64,000 nt of DNA, taken from positions 186,001 through 250,000 of the forward strand of contig CAUJCM010000004.1 in assembly GCA_963169655.1 (NCBI GenBank), given 5' to 3'. The first letter of the stretch is position 1. Every line of letters begins with the position of its first letter. Position numbers and translations under genes: made by a program. Shown piece after piece: positions 16,836-25,404 of the stretch. The notes beneath the pieces were generated by a model, which made no database searches, was not told the DNA's origin, and saw only the letters and a program-made list of their open reading frames with translations. The DNA is from Patescibacteria group bacterium. GTDB taxonomy: Bacteria; Patescibacteriota; Gracilibacteria; UBA1369.

Positions 16836-19493
16836 TTAATTAAATAAATTTTCAATAAATTGACTTAAAGCTGATTTGGTAAATTGATCTTTTAGTTGAA
16901 TCTTTGAAATTTCTTTCAAATTATTATTTAGATCATTAGCTTTGACTACTTCTTGAGAAATTGTATATAAGGAATTTCCAATATAAATAATTCTGTCAAT
17001 TACTTTATTATAAGCTGTATTATAGCCATAAGCTAATAATTCATTTTGTTCATTTAAGTCTAAATGAGAAATTTTTCCTCTTAGAGTAAATCCTTTATTT
17101 AAATCAACTCCATAAACATAGGCTCCTTCAAACACTGCTTTTGGACTTTTAGATTGTACTTGTTGGCAACTATTGGCTCCATCACATGTATTGTCACATA
17201 TTCTGACTCCATTCTGAACTTCACATTTAGGGACGCATACTTTTCGACAGCTTGATGGACAAGATGAATAGGTAAAATCACTACATGCTGCTTCTTGTTT
17301 TGGTAATTCATATACCGAAATTGGGAAAGCAATTAAGTTTTTTTCTTTATCAAAAAGTAAAGCTTTATGATTGTCTAAAAGCTCTGAATAAGTGCCACTA
17401 TCGCCAATTATTTCTTTAGCAATTTCTTTTGGATGACTTGGGTCTGTGACATCAAATAATCCCATTTTAAAGCCTTGTACAGCTGTATAATAGATAAAGT
17501 CTTGGTCTTTTTCTACTTCTGCTGGATCAACATCTTTACCAAAACCTATAATATGATTTTGATCATAAGGGTGTAAATAATCACTGTAGCCTGGGATTTT
17601 TAATTCTCCTAATAACTTTGGATTTCTTGGATTACTTAAATCAAAAACCATAAATGGATCAATATATTTGAAAGTCACAATATAGGCTCTTTCCCCCATA
17701 AATCTGACAGAATAGATTTCTTCTCCTTTTGCGATATTATTTAATTTTCCGATTTGTTTTAAATTTTGATCTAAGATAAATAAATTATTTGAATGATAAG
17801 TTTCAAAGCGGTCATAAGAAGACTCAGTAGTAGCTATTCTAAAGTTACCTTGATATTCATCCATAGAAAATTGATTTAAAACATCACCTGGTACTGCTCC
17901 TTCTGCCACAAATTTGATTTTTTCCTGATCTAAGCTATATTTATAAATTTTTGTTTGGCTAATGCCACTATATCTATAAGCTCCTGTCCAATCAGATGAA
18001 GTAATATAGAGGTTTTTATCAGATGCATATATTTCTTCTCCAGAGCCAATTAACACTTCTCGAGAAACTTGTTTGTTAAAATCTTTAATCGGAATTGCTA
18101 CGGTTATTAATAAATTAAAGTTTTTAAACTTAGGAATATATTGGTAATCTCCACATGGAAGAATTAATTGGTCACTGATATTAGTAGAACTATCTGAGTA
18201 ATGAGGTAAATAATCTTCAAATTTTGGAATAGGTGTGTTGATGTCAACATAAGGGAACATTGGATAATCATTTAAAACTAAATAAACAAAATCCCCTACT
18301 CTTCTTGAATTTTGATAGTCACCATCCATACCTAGAGTTCTCAAAATTTTTGGATTTGCACGATCTTTAATATCAATAACATAAACTAATGAGTGAGATT
18401 TCTGATATGGATAAATATAAGTATTACCTTGGTCAAATATTTCTGGAGATCTTAAATTTTCACTACCAATTACAACTAAATAATCTCCATCTACATACAT
18501 ATCAATTGGATAAAATCCACCTTCAGTTCCTTCTAATTTAAAATTAACTAACTCACGCATTTTTTCAGCAGGATAAGCATTGATTATCCTTAAAGATCTG
18601 TCTTTCAAAATATAAATATATTTACCATCATTTTTAATGATATCTCCTTCGTCAACACCTTCTACTTGTGTATTTGTTTGAGAAAAATCAGGTGCGGCAT
18701 TTTGTTTTATATTTGGTGATGAAGTCATTAAATTTCCTGAGCTAGTAGGGAGTTCAAGATCTCTAGCAAAATCAGTGACATAATCTTCATCGTAAAAACC
18801 ATCACCTTTATTTAATTTGAGAGTTCTCATCCTTTCTTCTAAATCAGCACAAGATTTGATAGTGGAAATTCCATCTCCTTGGATTTCTTGAAAAGTTCTG
18901 CTGGCTTTGTTATTAATATTATTTGAAATTCTCCAGATCATTTCAGACATTTCACCTCTATTAATTTCCTGATCAAAGTATTCAACAGAAAGTGGAATAG
19001 CATTTTTGTTGCTTAATGAGTCAACAAATCCTTTAAACCATGGATCAATATTAATTTGATTAGAGTTTAACTGATAGGCATTAGCAATTATTTTAGATGC
19101 TTCAGCAAAATTAATATTTTCTGCTGGTTTAAAAGTACCATCAGGATAGCCATCAATTAATTTTAAAGACTTGGCTGTACAAACATAAGGTGCATACCAA
19201 TCGTCTTTAACATCTGGGAAACAATTGCTTCCTTTAATATTACTTTTTGCTACTGAATTTACCAAAATCTTAGTAAACTCTGCTCTATTAATTTCAGATT
19301 CAGGAGCAAAAGTTCCATCATCATATCCTGAAATAATATTACTTTCTTTTAAATTTTGAATAGCCCTTGTATATTGTGTAGAAGAATCAACATCTGTGAA
19401 AATATTATTAGATTGAGCTACTGTTGTGGCAGGAACCAAAATATTTACACTAAATAAAAATAAAAAGCTTTTTACTATAGGTCTATGTTTCAT
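16836..19493 (-). CDS. SLH-anchored secreted beta-propeller protein
   Basis: The 885-residue protein has a signal peptide (about 1-26) and two clear S-layer homology repeats (FTDVDSSTQYTRAIQNLKES and SGYDDGTFAPESEINRAEF, then FPDVKDDWYAPYVCTAKSL). A third, weaker repeat is at about 145-190. From about residue 265 it matches the secreted beta-propeller family (COG4880/Beta_propel), with the hallmark NTQVEGVDEGDIIKNDGKYI and repeated blades such as YLVVIGSENL and AYIVTFKYIDPFMVFDLS. Near residues 738-780 an insert carries eight Cys in about 40 residues. It is probably bound to the wall or S-layer. It has its own terminator and no operon partner. Confidence 0.85.
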   Translation of the reverse strand: MKHRPIVKSFLFLFSVNILVPATTVAQSNNIFTDVDSSTQYTRAIQNLKESNIISGYDDGTFAPESEINRAEFTKILVNSVAKSNIKGSNCFPDVKDDWYAPYVCTAKSLKLIDGYPDGTFKPAENINFAEASKIIANAYQLNSNQINIDPWFKGFVDSLSNKNAIPLSVEYFDQEINRGEMSEMIWRISNNINNKASRTFQEIQGDGISTIKSCADLEERMRTLKLNKGDGFYDEDYVTDFARDLELPTSSGNLMTSSPNIKQNAAPDFSQTNTQVEGVDEGDIIKNDGKYIYILKDRSLRIINAYPAEKMRELVNFKLEGTEGGFYPIDMYVDGDYLVVIGSENLRSPEIFDQGNTYIYPYQKSHSLVYVIDIKDRANPKILRTLGMDGDYQNSRRVGDFVYLVLNDYPMFPYVDINTPIPKFEDYLPHYSDSSTNISDQLILPCGDYQYIPKFKNFNLLITVAIPIKDFNKQVSREVLIGSGEEIYASDKNLYITSSDWTGAYRYSGISQTKIYKYSLDQEKIKFVAEGAVPGDVLNQFSMDEYQGNFRIATTESSYDRFETYHSNNLFILDQNLKQIGKLNNIAKGEEIYSVRFMGERAYIVTFKYIDPFMVFDLSNPRNPKLLGELKIPGYSDYLHPYDQNHIIGFGKDVDPAEVEKDQDFIYYTAVQGFKMGLFDVTDPSHPKEIAKEIIGDSGTYSELLDNHKALLFDKEKNLIAFPISVYELPKQEAACSDFTYSSCPSSCRKVCVPKCEVQNGVRICDNTCDGANSCQQVQSKSPKAVFEGAYVYGVDLNKGFTLRGKISHLDLNEQNELLAYGYNTAYNKVIDRIIYIGNSLYTISQEVVKANDLNNNLKEISKIQLKDQFTKSALSQFIENLFN

Positions 19494-19580
19494 AATAATA
19501 AATTAAGTTACGGTTAATATAACTAAATTCTACATTATTATTACTTATTCATATTGCCAGAATTTTAGACAATGGTTTAA

Positions 19581-20210
19581 CTAAAATAAAGAACCTTGTT
19601 CAACTACATTATTCTCAATTGTAGGGGATTTAAGGATAGGTTTATATAAATCATTTTTCAATAAAGCTTTCACACATCTAGAAAGCGCTTCTACATCTTT
19701 CTCTGCATTATGAGCTTCTTCAAAACTTTTATTTAACAAAAATTGATGTAATTCCATTAATTTAGGTGCTTTGTAGCCACTTCTACCAGGTAATTTACAT
19801 AGGTCTCTTGTACCTTCCATTGAATCAAAAACATTAATAGGCAAGAAGTTTGTTGAAAGACCTAATCTTTCAAATTCATAAGTTAATACTTCTTGGTCAA
19901 AACTAATATTATGTGCAACTGCTAGGTCTGAATCTTTGAAAATTTGTATTATCTGGTCTGCTACCGCTTGAAAGACCGGTTGATTAGCTACCATGTTCTC
20001 TGTAATTCCAGTAATTCTTTGACTGTCTAGAGAAATTGGACCAAGTGGTTTTATTAATTGATTATATCTAAAGACCTCAATAAAATCCCTATTTTGTTGA
20101 TCAAATTCAAAAGTTTGAGAAGCAAATTGAATAATATAAGGCTGTTGATCTAAACTTTTTCCACGAATTGGCAAATGAGTTGTTTCTGTATCAAAAATAG
20201 TAATTTTCAT
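19581..20210 (-). CDS. DEDDh-type 3'-5' exonuclease (DnaQ-like)
   Basis: The 209-residue protein is a stand-alone RNase-T-like exonuclease. The motifs are FDTETTHLP (Exo I, Asp and Glu), AHNISFDQEVLTYEF (Exo II Asp) and EEAHNAEKDVEALSRC (Exo III His and Asp). It could be a polymerase III epsilon-like proofreader or another DNA/RNA exonuclease; no polymerase lies beside it. The DUF488 gene lies two bases upstream, so the pair is an operon. Confidence 0.8.
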   Translation of the reverse strand: MKITIFDTETTHLPIRGKSLDQQPYIIQFASQTFEFDQQNRDFIEVFRYNQLIKPLGPISLDSQRITGITENMVANQPVFQAVADQIIQIFKDSDLAVAHNISFDQEVLTYEFERLGLSTNFLPINVFDSMEGTRDLCKLPGRSGYKAPKLMELHQFLLNKSFEEAHNAEKDVEALSRCVKALLKNDLYKPILKSPTIENNVVEQGSLF

Positions 20211-20212
20211 AG

Positions 20213-20557
20213 TTATTTTTTTAGGTATTCAATCAAAACCACAGCATTGTTATGGTCTTGATCTTTAGCACTGTAAAGTAAGGTTATATCTTGATGCTTT
20301 TTAACAATTTCTTCAAGTATTTTAAGATTTTCTGTATTATTTCTTAATTCTTGAAGAAATTTTCTATGAAATTCTGGCCATTTTTCAACTTGATGATTAA
20401 AAGATTTTCTTAATTCATTACTTGGCCCTATTTCTTTTAACCATAAATCAATATGTGCATTTTCTTTGGAAATACCTCTTGGCCAAAGCCTGTCTACTAA
20501 TATTCTGTACCCATCTTTACTATCATATTCCTCATAAATTCTCTTAATTTTAATCAT
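20213..20557 (-). CDS. DUF488 family protein
   Basis: The 114-residue protein matches the compact YeaO-like branch of DUF488. Diagnostic pieces are RILVDRLWPRGISKENAHID, WLKEIGPSNELRKSFNH and the end TLLYSAKDQDHNNAVVL. The biochemical role of the family is not established. It is the promoter-proximal gene of a two-gene unit with the exonuclease and lies just downstream of tRNA-Phe on the same strand. Confidence 0.8.
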   Translation of the reverse strand: MIKIKRIYEEYDSKDGYRILVDRLWPRGISKENAHIDLWLKEIGPSNELRKSFNHQVEKWPEFHRKFLQELRNNTENLKILEEIVKKHQDITLLYSAKDQDHNNAVVLIEYLKK

Positions 20558-20653
20558 ATATTACCAATAGAAATATAAACTCATATTAATACTATTTATA
20601 GAATTTCAAAATTAAATTTGAAATAATTATGATTAAGCAAAAACTTTATAAAA

Positions 20654-20728
20654 TGGTGCCGAGGGACAGAATCGAACTGTCGACGCAAGGATCTTCAGTC
20701 CTTCGCTCTACCACTGAGCTACCCCGGC
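20654..20728 (-). tRNA. tRNA-Phe (GAA)
   Basis: Read on the minus strand: acceptor GCCGGGG pairs with CCTCGGC (one G-U), D stem GCTC/GAGC, anticodon stem AAGGA/TCCTT with loop CTGAAGA, so the anticodon is GAA (Phe). The T arm is GACAG TTCGATT CTGTC. The discriminator is A at 20657 and CCA is encoded at 20654-20656. It is the only tRNA seen in the window. Confidence 0.95.
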
Positions 20729-20748
20729 ACATATTGGTGAGCGCGATA

Positions 20749-20777
20749 AATTTAGCTGAAATCAAATTATAATTCAA
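20749..20777 (-). promoter_or_regulatory. Candidate promoter of tRNA-Phe
   Basis: On the minus strand: TTGAAT, a 17-base spacer and TAAATT, followed by a GC-rich TTATCGCGC discriminator about 20 bases before the mature tRNA 5' end. Confidence 0.45.
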
Positions 20778-20894
20778 ATAAATTTTTAATATTCTAAAAA
20801 TTTAGTTTGTAAAATGAATTAATTATAAGATTAATACATTCTAAACTAGTTTTTTTTATTTATAAATTTAATTAAGATATTCTTTTTTCAAACC

Positions 20895-20923
20895 TTGACA
20901 AACTATAATATTTGTTTTATTAT
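20895..20923 (+). promoter_or_regulatory. Strong promoter in the long intergenic region
   Basis: A consensus TTGACA, 17 bases and TATTAT; an overlapping TATAAT lies three bases further on. It opens a transcript that would carry a leader of about 350 bases before the cupredoxin-like gene at 21291. Confidence 0.6.
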
Positions 20924-20953
20924 AATATGATGATCGTTAAAATATAGTTTTAT

Positions 20954-21003
20954 TTAGGGAGAAGTATGTATTTGAAAATAATCAAATATATTCTTTTCCC
21001 TAA
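20954..21003 (+). promoter_or_regulatory. Long leader hairpin enclosing a Shine-Dalgarno and start codon
   Basis: The arms 20954-20974 and 20983-21003 pair over 21 positions with one mismatch and two G-U pairs, and the loop is AAAATAAT. The left arm starts TTAGGGAGAAG and the right arm ends CTTTTCCCTAA. The paired left arm includes AGGGAG and the ATG at 20966. Further short stems follow: 21057-21072 (GAATGA/TCATTC), 21075-21093 (TTAGAG/CTCTAA), and a nested GCTGT/ACAGC with GCTTA/TAAGC just before the gene. Confidence 0.55.
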
Positions 21004-21058
21004 GTTAAGTATTGTAAAGAATCTATTTTTGAAGTTTTTTAAAATTAAACTTTTTTGA
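20966..21058 (+). CDS. Putative 30-residue cationic leader peptide or micro-protein
   Basis: The ATG at 20966 is preceded by AGGGAG with a four-base spacer, the clearest Shine-Dalgarno I can see in this window. Thirty codons then run to TGA at 21056-21058. The peptide begins MYLKIIKYILFPKL. It has seven Lys, no acidic residues, and is otherwise hydrophobic. It sits about 35 bases after a strong promoter, with its start buried in a long hairpin. A leader peptide or a type I toxin-like peptide are both possible; a chance frame in AT-rich DNA cannot be excluded. Confidence 0.3.
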   Translation: MYLKIIKYILFPKLSIVKNLFLKFFKIKLF

Positions 21059-21290
21059 ATGATTTTTCATTCTATTAGAGCTGGTCACTCTAATACTTTA
21101 TAATATTTAATTTAGGGTTTTTTATTTAATTTTTGTCTTTTAGAGGTCTCAAAGCATTCTAAAGCTTTAAAATACTAGCAACTAATTTTATAATTTGTAA
21201 AGCTGTATTTGCTTATCCTCTTAAGCACAGCCTATAAAAATTAGTCTTTTTATGATATTATATGAAGATTTCTCAATAAAAAACAAAAAT

Positions 21291-22346
21291 ATGTTAGATC
21301 CAAATAATACAAATACTGAAAATACAGATAATTACTATGATTTAGATAAAGATCATGGAGTAGATTTTGATATCTCACCAGATCAATTAAATCTTTTTGA
21401 AGAAAATGAATCTGAAAAAATAGATTTTGATATTGATGATGCTACTTATATGGATATCACTCATAAAAATAACGCAGAGGTAAATAAAGTAGTAAGTCCA
21501 ATCGATGGAAATTTGGAAGAAGAAGATGATGATGAAGAAATTGATGAAGATGAAGTGACTCCAAGTACAAAATTAAAAATTATTGCTACTTTAATTATTG
21601 TTGGTTTAGCAGGATATGCAGCTTATTGGGTTCAAGAGCCAGTACAAATTAAAGCTGATGTTTTAGGTTCAGATATTGAATCTAAAACTAATAGCGAAGA
21701 AAATTTAGCAAGTAACACATTGTTAGGTGTGAATGATAAAGAAAGTACAAAGTTAGCAGACTCTTCTCTTCAAAACAGTATTAGTGTGGATATGAGTGCA
21801 TTTGGATTTGAACCTGCAACTTTAAATATCGCTCCTGGAACTACAGTAGTATGGACAAACACATCTTCAGAAGATCAAACTATTGTTGGTTCTTCAGATA
21901 ATGGAGAAAGCTTTGTAAGTCCTGTATTAAGCAGTGGTGATTCTTTCAATTATACTTTTGAAAATAGTGATAATTTCGAATATTATTCGACTTTTAATCC
22001 TACAAAAAAAGCAAATATAATTGTTAAAAACAGTGCTGATAATTCATTTATGCAAGATGATTTAGCAGCATTTCCAGATGCTTTTGAATTTGTAGATGAT
22101 GAAAGTTCTCCTTTTGAAGAAAATTTAAAACCATCAGCAGAAGTAAATCCTGTGTTAATAAATGATAATGAATTAAAAACTAATAATTTAATAAATGAAG
22201 ATAGTGAAGAATTAAGGCCTGTAGCAGATGAAAATACTCCTAATAATCTTGCAAAAACTGGACCTGCTGAAACTTTATATGCATTTATTTTATTTGTATC
22301 ACTTTGGATTAATAGAAAGAAATTAACTAAAGTATTTAATAAATAA
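21291..22346 (+). CDS. Membrane-anchored cupredoxin-like protein with LAKTG sorting signal
   Basis: The start at 21291 is preferred because its A-rich leader matches neighbouring genes; an in-frame ATG at 21252 would add 13 residues. The N-terminal 90 residues are very acidic (LEEEDDDEEIDEDE). A transmembrane helix follows at about 94-112 (IIATLIIVGLAGYAAYW). A cupredoxin-fold domain lies at about 165-245 (FGFEPATLNIAPGTTVVWTN). The usual copper ligands are absent: Gln stands where the first His is expected (TSSEDQTIV), and YYSTFNP replaces the Cys/His loop. The C-terminus is LAKTGPAETLYAFILFVSLW plus a basic tail, an LPXTG-like sortase signal. The sortase at 29060 is the likely partner. Confidence 0.7.
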   Translation: MLDPNNTNTENTDNYYDLDKDHGVDFDISPDQLNLFEENESEKIDFDIDDATYMDITHKNNAEVNKVVSPIDGNLEEEDDDEEIDEDEVTPSTKLKIIATLIIVGLAGYAAYWVQEPVQIKADVLGSDIESKTNSEENLASNTLLGVNDKESTKLADSSLQNSISVDMSAFGFEPATLNIAPGTTVVWTNTSSEDQTIVGSSDNGESFVSPVLSSGDSFNYTFENSDNFEYYSTFNPTKKANIIVKNSADNSFMQDDLAAFPDAFEFVDDESSPFEENLKPSAEVNPVLINDNELKTNNLINEDSEELRPVADENTPNNLAKTGPAETLYAFILFVSLWINRKKLTKVFNK

Positions 22347-22384
22347 ACTCAAAGTTGTTGTTGAGTAGTTCATAATTTTAAAAG

Positions 22385-22407
22385 CCCCTTGTCAAAAAGG
22401 GGTTTTT
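22385..22407 (+). terminator. Rho-independent terminator
   Basis: The stem CCCCTT / AAGGGG (22385-22390 with 22397-22402) is followed by five T. It ends the cupredoxin-like transcript. Confidence 0.75.
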
Positions 22408-22420
22408 AAATGCTTTTTAA

Positions 22421-22448
22421 TTGCAAAAAGCTAAAACTCTCATAAAAT
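22421..22448 (+). promoter_or_regulatory. Candidate promoter of cdaA-cdaR
   Basis: TTGCAA, a 16-base spacer and TAAAAT, placed between the terminator at 22385 and the ATG at 22470. Confidence 0.35.
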
Positions 22449-22469
22449 ATTAATAATTTAATATTTGAT

Positions 22470-23330
22470 ATGGAATATTTAGGTAGTTTAATAGCAAAAT
22501 TTATTTTTAATTTGAGTGAATTAACTAGTGATTTTTGGGTAAATTTGAAATACACAGATATTAGTGCCTGGCAAATAATTTTAGATATTTTAATAGTAAC
22601 AGTAATCTTCTATTATTTATTAAAAATGCTAAAAGGATCACGAGCTAGTAATGTAGTGTTAGGACTAGTGATAATTGGAATTGTCTATTTGGTAAGTAAT
22701 TATTTAAAGCTATTAACTGTTTCTTGGCTTCTTGAACACTTTTTCACAATTATATTAGTTGCAATCCCCATTCTTTTTCAACAAGAACTCAGAATGGCCT
22801 TAGAAAAAATTGGAAATACAAATTTTTTTATTCAAGACAAACATTTAGCTATAGACTCTCTAATTACAGCAATCATTGAAAGTTGTGATTTTCTAGTCAA
22901 AAGTAAAGAAGGAGCATTAATAGTAATTCAACATGGAATATCATTGAAAGAATATATAGATAATGGTATAAAATTGGACTCTTTGGTCAACAAAGAATTA
23001 CTAATATCAATTTTTCGTGAAAAAGGACCATTACATGATGGAGCGGTAATTATTGTTAATGGTAGAATTGCTTCAGCAGGCTCAGTTTTACCTACTAGTT
23101 TTGACAATAAGGATAAAAACCTTGGAACCAGACATAAAGCTGCAATTGGGCTTACTGATCACACAGATGCAAGTGTTATTGTAGTGTCAGAAGAAAGGGG
23201 TTATATCAGTTTTGCTAAAAATGGGAAATTAGAAAAAAATATTGATCTCTCAAGACTACAACAGCTACTTAAAATAGTCTTAACACCAAATGATATTAAG
23301 AAAAAAGCAAAAAAATTAATAAGAAGCTAA
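22470..23330 (+). CDS. cdaA: Diadenylate cyclase CdaA (c-di-AMP synthase)
   Basis: It makes c-di-AMP from two ATP at the membrane. The 286 residues start with a helical membrane region (about 35-105), followed by the DisA_N catalytic domain. Motifs are LHDGAVIIVNGRIASAGSVL (DGA near residue 190) and GTRHKAAIGLTDHTDASVIV, where the usual R-H-R reads R-H-K. SEERGYISFA closes the domain. Length and topology match firmicute CdaA. The next gene, cdaR, starts right after its stop, the classic pairing. Confidence 0.92.
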   Translation: MEYLGSLIAKFIFNLSELTSDFWVNLKYTDISAWQIILDILIVTVIFYYLLKMLKGSRASNVVLGLVIIGIVYLVSNYLKLLTVSWLLEHFFTIILVAIPILFQQELRMALEKIGNTNFFIQDKHLAIDSLITAIIESCDFLVKSKEGALIVIQHGISLKEYIDNGIKLDSLVNKELLISIFREKGPLHDGAVIIVNGRIASAGSVLPTSFDNKDKNLGTRHKAAIGLTDHTDASVIVVSEERGYISFAKNGKLEKNIDLSRLQQLLKIVLTPNDIKKKAKKLIRS

Positions 23331-24305
23331 ATGAATATATATAAATACTTAAATATTAAGGTTTTAGCATTTTTGTCTGCAATTATTTTGTGGTTTTTTG
23401 TTGTAGGAGTTGAAAATTATGTATTTGTTTTTCCTCAGTCACTCGAAATAAAAGTTTTAAACCTGACTCCCGGTTTAATTGTTGCCCAAAAATTGCCTAC
23501 AGTGAAAGTAAATTATAAATTACTAGAAAAAAACCTTAATACACCAAATATTAGTGATTTTGATTTAAGCATTAATACTTTAGGTTTAAGTGAAGGCAAT
23601 TATCAACTACCAGTGTATTATTCAATCAAGAACCCAAAAATTAATATAGTTTCTATTGAGCCTGAAACAGTAACTATAGAACTAGTTAAACTAGCAAGTA
23701 AAGAGGTAGAAATTAAATCCAAGGTACAGGGTAAACCAATGCTAGGCTTTGAGGTACAGAAAGTTAGCTTGAGACAAAACAATGTTAAAATTACTGGCTT
23801 GCAAAGTAATATCGATAAAATCAATAGTCTAAATATTGATATTAATTTAGAAGGACAAGAAAAGAATGATTTTAGCAAAATAATTAATTTAAAAATTCCT
23901 GAAAATATTAATTTAAAGACAGAAGATATTACATTTGAACCAAATACGGTACAAGTTGATGTAAAAATAAATAAAATTGAGGAAAAAAATAACAATCAAA
24001 ATACTAATGATGATAATGTTATTCCTGATAATAATAACAAAAAAACTGTAATGGTTGATGTAGTAGCTGAAGATAAAATTAAAAGTGCAGTTAGAGAATT
24101 TGTACCTAATAATATTTTATTAACTATTGAAGGAAATGAGGAAGATTTGAAACAAATTAACGGACAAAGTTTCAAACTTAAAATTCATGAAAAAGATATT
24201 ATCAATGGGTTTTATGAAATAAAACTAAGTGATATAATTTCTCTTTTAGATTTAAAAATAAAAATGTTAGAAGTAAGTCCAAGTAAAATAGCAGTTAAAT
24301 TTTAA
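23331..24305 (+). CDS. cdaR: CdaR-like YbbR-domain protein
   Basis: The 324-residue protein has an N-terminal transmembrane helix (about 11-26, LAFLSAIILWFFVVGV) and then YbbR-type beta repeats (about 30-110, 115-205 and, after an Asn-rich linker, 235-320). It abuts cdaA with no gap. In other bacteria CdaR binds and tunes CdaA from outside the membrane and links c-di-AMP to the cell wall. The usual partner glmM is not present here. Confidence 0.85.
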   Translation: MNIYKYLNIKVLAFLSAIILWFFVVGVENYVFVFPQSLEIKVLNLTPGLIVAQKLPTVKVNYKLLEKNLNTPNISDFDLSINTLGLSEGNYQLPVYYSIKNPKINIVSIEPETVTIELVKLASKEVEIKSKVQGKPMLGFEVQKVSLRQNNVKITGLQSNIDKINSLNIDINLEGQEKNDFSKIINLKIPENINLKTEDITFEPNTVQVDVKINKIEEKNNNQNTNDDNVIPDNNNKKTVMVDVVAEDKIKSAVREFVPNNILLTIEGNEEDLKQINGQSFKLKIHEKDIINGFYEIKLSDIISLLDLKIKMLEVSPSKIAVKF

Positions 24306-24315
24306 ATTAATTTTT

Positions 24316-25404
24316 ATGAAAATAGGTATTGTGGGTCTTCCAAATGTGGGTAAATCTACATTGTTTAATGCTTTAACTAAATCAAGTACTGCAATGGCAG
24401 CTAATTATCCTTTTTGTACTATTGATCCAAATGTAGGGATTGTGGAAGTTCCAGATAGTCGATTGAAAAAATTAGAAGAATTAGTTAAACCAGAAAAAGT
24501 GATTCCAGCAGTTGTTGAATTTGTAGATATTGCAGGTCTAGTTAAAGGGGCTTCAGAAGGTGAAGGACTGGGAAATCAGTTTTTATCTCATATTCGTGAA
24601 GTTGATGCGATTGGACAAGTTTTAAGAATTTTCCAAGATGAAAACGTAATACATGTGCACGGTGATGTTGATGCTAAAAGGGATTTAGAGATTATTGAAA
24701 CTGAATTGATTTTGGCTGATTTACAAACTATTCAAAAAAGACTAGCAAAAGCTAAAAATGATATGAAATCTGGAGATAAAAATAAAGTTGCCTATGCCAA
24801 TTTGATTGAATTAATTGAAAAAAACTTACAAGAAGGGAAAAAGGTTCGAGATATTGAATTAAGTGAAGATCAATTAGGGTTAATCTCAGATTTACACTTA
24901 TTAACTGCAAAACCATTTTTATATATTTTGAATGCAGGAGAAGAAAATTTAAGTAATATTGATGTTGAAAAAGTAACAAAGGATTTAGGCTTGAAAAGTA
25001 GTAATATGATAGTGCCTATTTGTGCAAAAATTGAAGAAGAGTTAATTACCTTTAATGATGAAGAAGCAAAAGACTTTTTAAAAGATTTAGGTATTGAAGA
25101 AAGTGGTTTAAATTGTCTAATAAGGTCAGCTTATGAAACTTTAGGTTTAATGACTTATTTTACTGCAGGAGTGAAAGAAGTGAGGGCTTGGACTATTCAC
25201 AAGGGTGATACTGCTCCAAAGGCTGCTGGAGTTATTCATACAGATTTTGAAAAGAACTTTATTCGAGCTGAAGTAATTAGCTATCAAGATTTTGTAGCAA
25301 GTGGATCAGAATTAGCAGCAAAGGAAAAAGGATTACTAAGACTAGAAGGAAAAGATTATATTGTAAAAGATGGAGATATTATGCACTTCAGGCATAGTAG
25401 CTAA
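24316..25404 (+). CDS. ychF: Ribosome-binding ATPase YchF (Obg family)
   Basis: The 362 residues match the family length. The G1 motif is [19 protein letters not shown], followed by [21 protein letters not shown]3 [20 protein letters not shown], and the C-terminal TGS domain with [20 protein letters not shown] and [12 protein letters not shown]. YchF prefers ATP and acts on ribosomes and stress responses. It ends exactly next to the convergent rel-like gene, with no base between the two stop codons. Confidence 0.95.
   Translation: MKIGIVGLPNVGKSTLFNALTKSSTAMAANYPFCTIDPNVGIVEVPDSRLKKLEELVKPEKVIPAVVEFVDIAGLVKGASEGEGLGNQFLSHIREVDAIGQVLRIFQDENVIHVHGDVDAKRDLEIIETELILADLQTIQKRLAKAKNDMKSGDKNKVAYANLIELIEKNLQEGKKVRDIELSEDQLGLISDLHLLTAKPFLYILNAGEENLSNIDVEKVTKDLGLKSSNMIVPICAKIEEELITFNDEEAKDFLKDLGIEESGLNCLIRSAYETLGLMTYFTAGVKEVRAWTIHKGDTAPKAAGVIHTDFEKNFIRAEVISYQDFVASGSELAAKEKGLLRLEGKDYIVKDGDIMHFRHSS

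Noticed and set aside
20731-21250. tmRNA, RNase P RNA or SRP RNA in the long intergenic region
   Set aside because: None of the diagnostic conserved blocks of these RNAs could be seen; only local hairpins and a micro-ORF.
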